A stretch of 64,000 bases of DNA from Symbiodinium natans (lineage: Eukaryota > Sar > Dinophyceae > Suessiales > Symbiodiniaceae), in contig CAJNDS010002540.1 in the NCBI GenBank assembly GCA_905221605.1, forward strand, positions 1 to 64,000, in the 5' to 3' direction. Every line of letters starts with the position of its first letter. Position 1 is the first letter of the stretch. Shown here piece after piece: positions 63,508 through 64,000 of this stretch. The position numbers were made by a program, and so were the translations under genes. A model generated the notes under the pieces. That model was not told where the DNA came from. It saw only the letters and a program-made list of their open reading frames with translations, and ran no database searches.

Positions 63508-63558
63508 CTAAACCCCAACATGCCCTAGATGAGCCTGAACCACACCACAGCACACCAC

Positions 63559-63774
63559 CTCAAAAGTTGAGGCGAGGTACACGATCTGAAAACTCAAGGG
63601 GATTTCGACAGCCGCTTTGGTTTGACCGGTGGTTGCACCGATGCAGGTGCCAGTGATGGAGGTGCTGGTGAAGTCGAGCCTTTGTAGGACCCGACCTTCC
63701 TCGCCGGCATCGCAGTCAAGGGTGTCAGAGACGTCGAAGATCGACGTTGACGTGGGGTTTGGTACACCCCCGAC
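63559..63774 (-). CDS. 216-bp exon
   Basis: 72 codons: VGGVPNPTSTSIFDVSDTLD, CDAGEEGRVLQRLDFTSTSI, TGTCIGATTGQTKAAVEIPL, then SFQIVYLASTFE. Acceptor TGTGAG, donor TTTGAG|GTGGTG. Confidence 0.85.
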
Positions 63775-63835
63775 CTCACAAAGACCCGGAGATGCCACCC
63801 CGAACTAGAACTATCCGATTTGAAGCAGTGGTCAC

Positions 63836-64000
63836 CCCTTGCCCAAACCAACCGTAAACATCCGTAAGCCCACCGTTCATGCGCTTGATTGCCCCTTCCT
63901 TCGAAGAAGCTCTCGCCTGGCTTGTTTGGTCCTTGTTGTAGGACTCGGAGAAGAAGCTGGCCACCGTGTTCCCATCCAGAAGCTGCTGCGGATCCCTCTC
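63836..64000 (-). CDS. Exon, partial at window edge
   Basis: 55 codons to the window end: ERDPQQLLDGNTVASFFSES, YNKDQTSQARASSKEGAIKR, then MNGGLTDVYGWFGQG. The donor CAAGGG|GTGACC opens a 61-nt intron, the shortest here. The 5' end of the exon is outside the window. Confidence 0.8.

Larger units (their letters stand above)
53375..64000 (-). other. Large multi-exon gene, right part of the window
   Basis: 21 exons listed below chain together: the phase left by each exon is taken up by the next, with one unresolved junction (59,404 to about 59,037). Of 20 donors, 13 are GT and 7 are GC. Fourteen of 18 placed acceptors are followed by G. The product (about 1,400 residues here) starts outside the window. 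It is Cys-rich at first, then mostly helical, then Tyr/Gly- and Pro/Thr-rich. I do not recognise the family as a whole. The chain can be continued in phase to 42,887-43,049 across the copia element, which would make one gene of more than 42 kb ending at 21,646; that link is inference. Confidence 0.7.

Overview
The window looks like nuclear DNA of a dinoflagellate, most plausibly of the Symbiodiniaceae type. The reasons are: many short exons with in-phase GC-AG as well as GT-AG introns (a few fit GA-AG), exons that mostly begin with G after the AG acceptor, TTTAGGG-type telomere-like tracts inside the sequence, abundant simple repeats and homopolymers, and a Ty1/copia polyprotein of dinoflagellate type. 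Every gene I can support lies on the minus strand. I see no prokaryotic genes, rRNA, tRNA or CRISPR.

Right part (64,000 down to about 53,375): a chain of 21 exons whose splice phases fit together almost without exception. It runs off the right edge and codes for a large, apparently secreted, modular protein with Cys-rich, Ala-rich helical, Tyr/Gly-rich and Pro/Thr-rich parts. The chain is interrupted by a complete, sense-oriented Ty1/copia element (43,397-52,340; 154-bp LTRs differing at one base, 5-bp target duplication AATGT) and can be continued in phase at 43,049.

Left part: two collinear, diverged copies of a gene-sized segment. Copy B is about 24,880-42,283 and copy A is 1-20,621. Each carries the same series of small exons upstream (to the right) and a large 1,281-bp exon near the 3' end. 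That exon codes for a hydrophobic part followed by repeats of a roughly 90-residue Cys module (signature AGN..., GDxFxI, C(A/V)xRTD, GWGM, NxKCV). In aligned small exons I count 26 synonymous and 9 amino-acid-changing differences, so both copies look constrained. An 852-bp stretch is identical in both, including introns, which suggests recent gene conversion. After copy B the gene continues through further module exons to a stop codon at 21,646; copy A runs off the left edge.

Copy A has two private insertions of about 1.7 kb, each with short terminal inverted repeats and internal tandem arrays: a 57-bp minisatellite plus telomere-like repeats (5,349-7,020), and G-rich plus 180-bp arrays (18,600-20,309). 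Copy B has private minisatellite and telomere-like insertions. Introns make up most of the remainder.

The protein families of the host genes are not ones I can name. The copia polyprotein carries gag, zinc knuckle, protease, an extra methyltransferase-like domain, integrase, reverse transcriptase and RNase H, but its reading frame is broken in several places.
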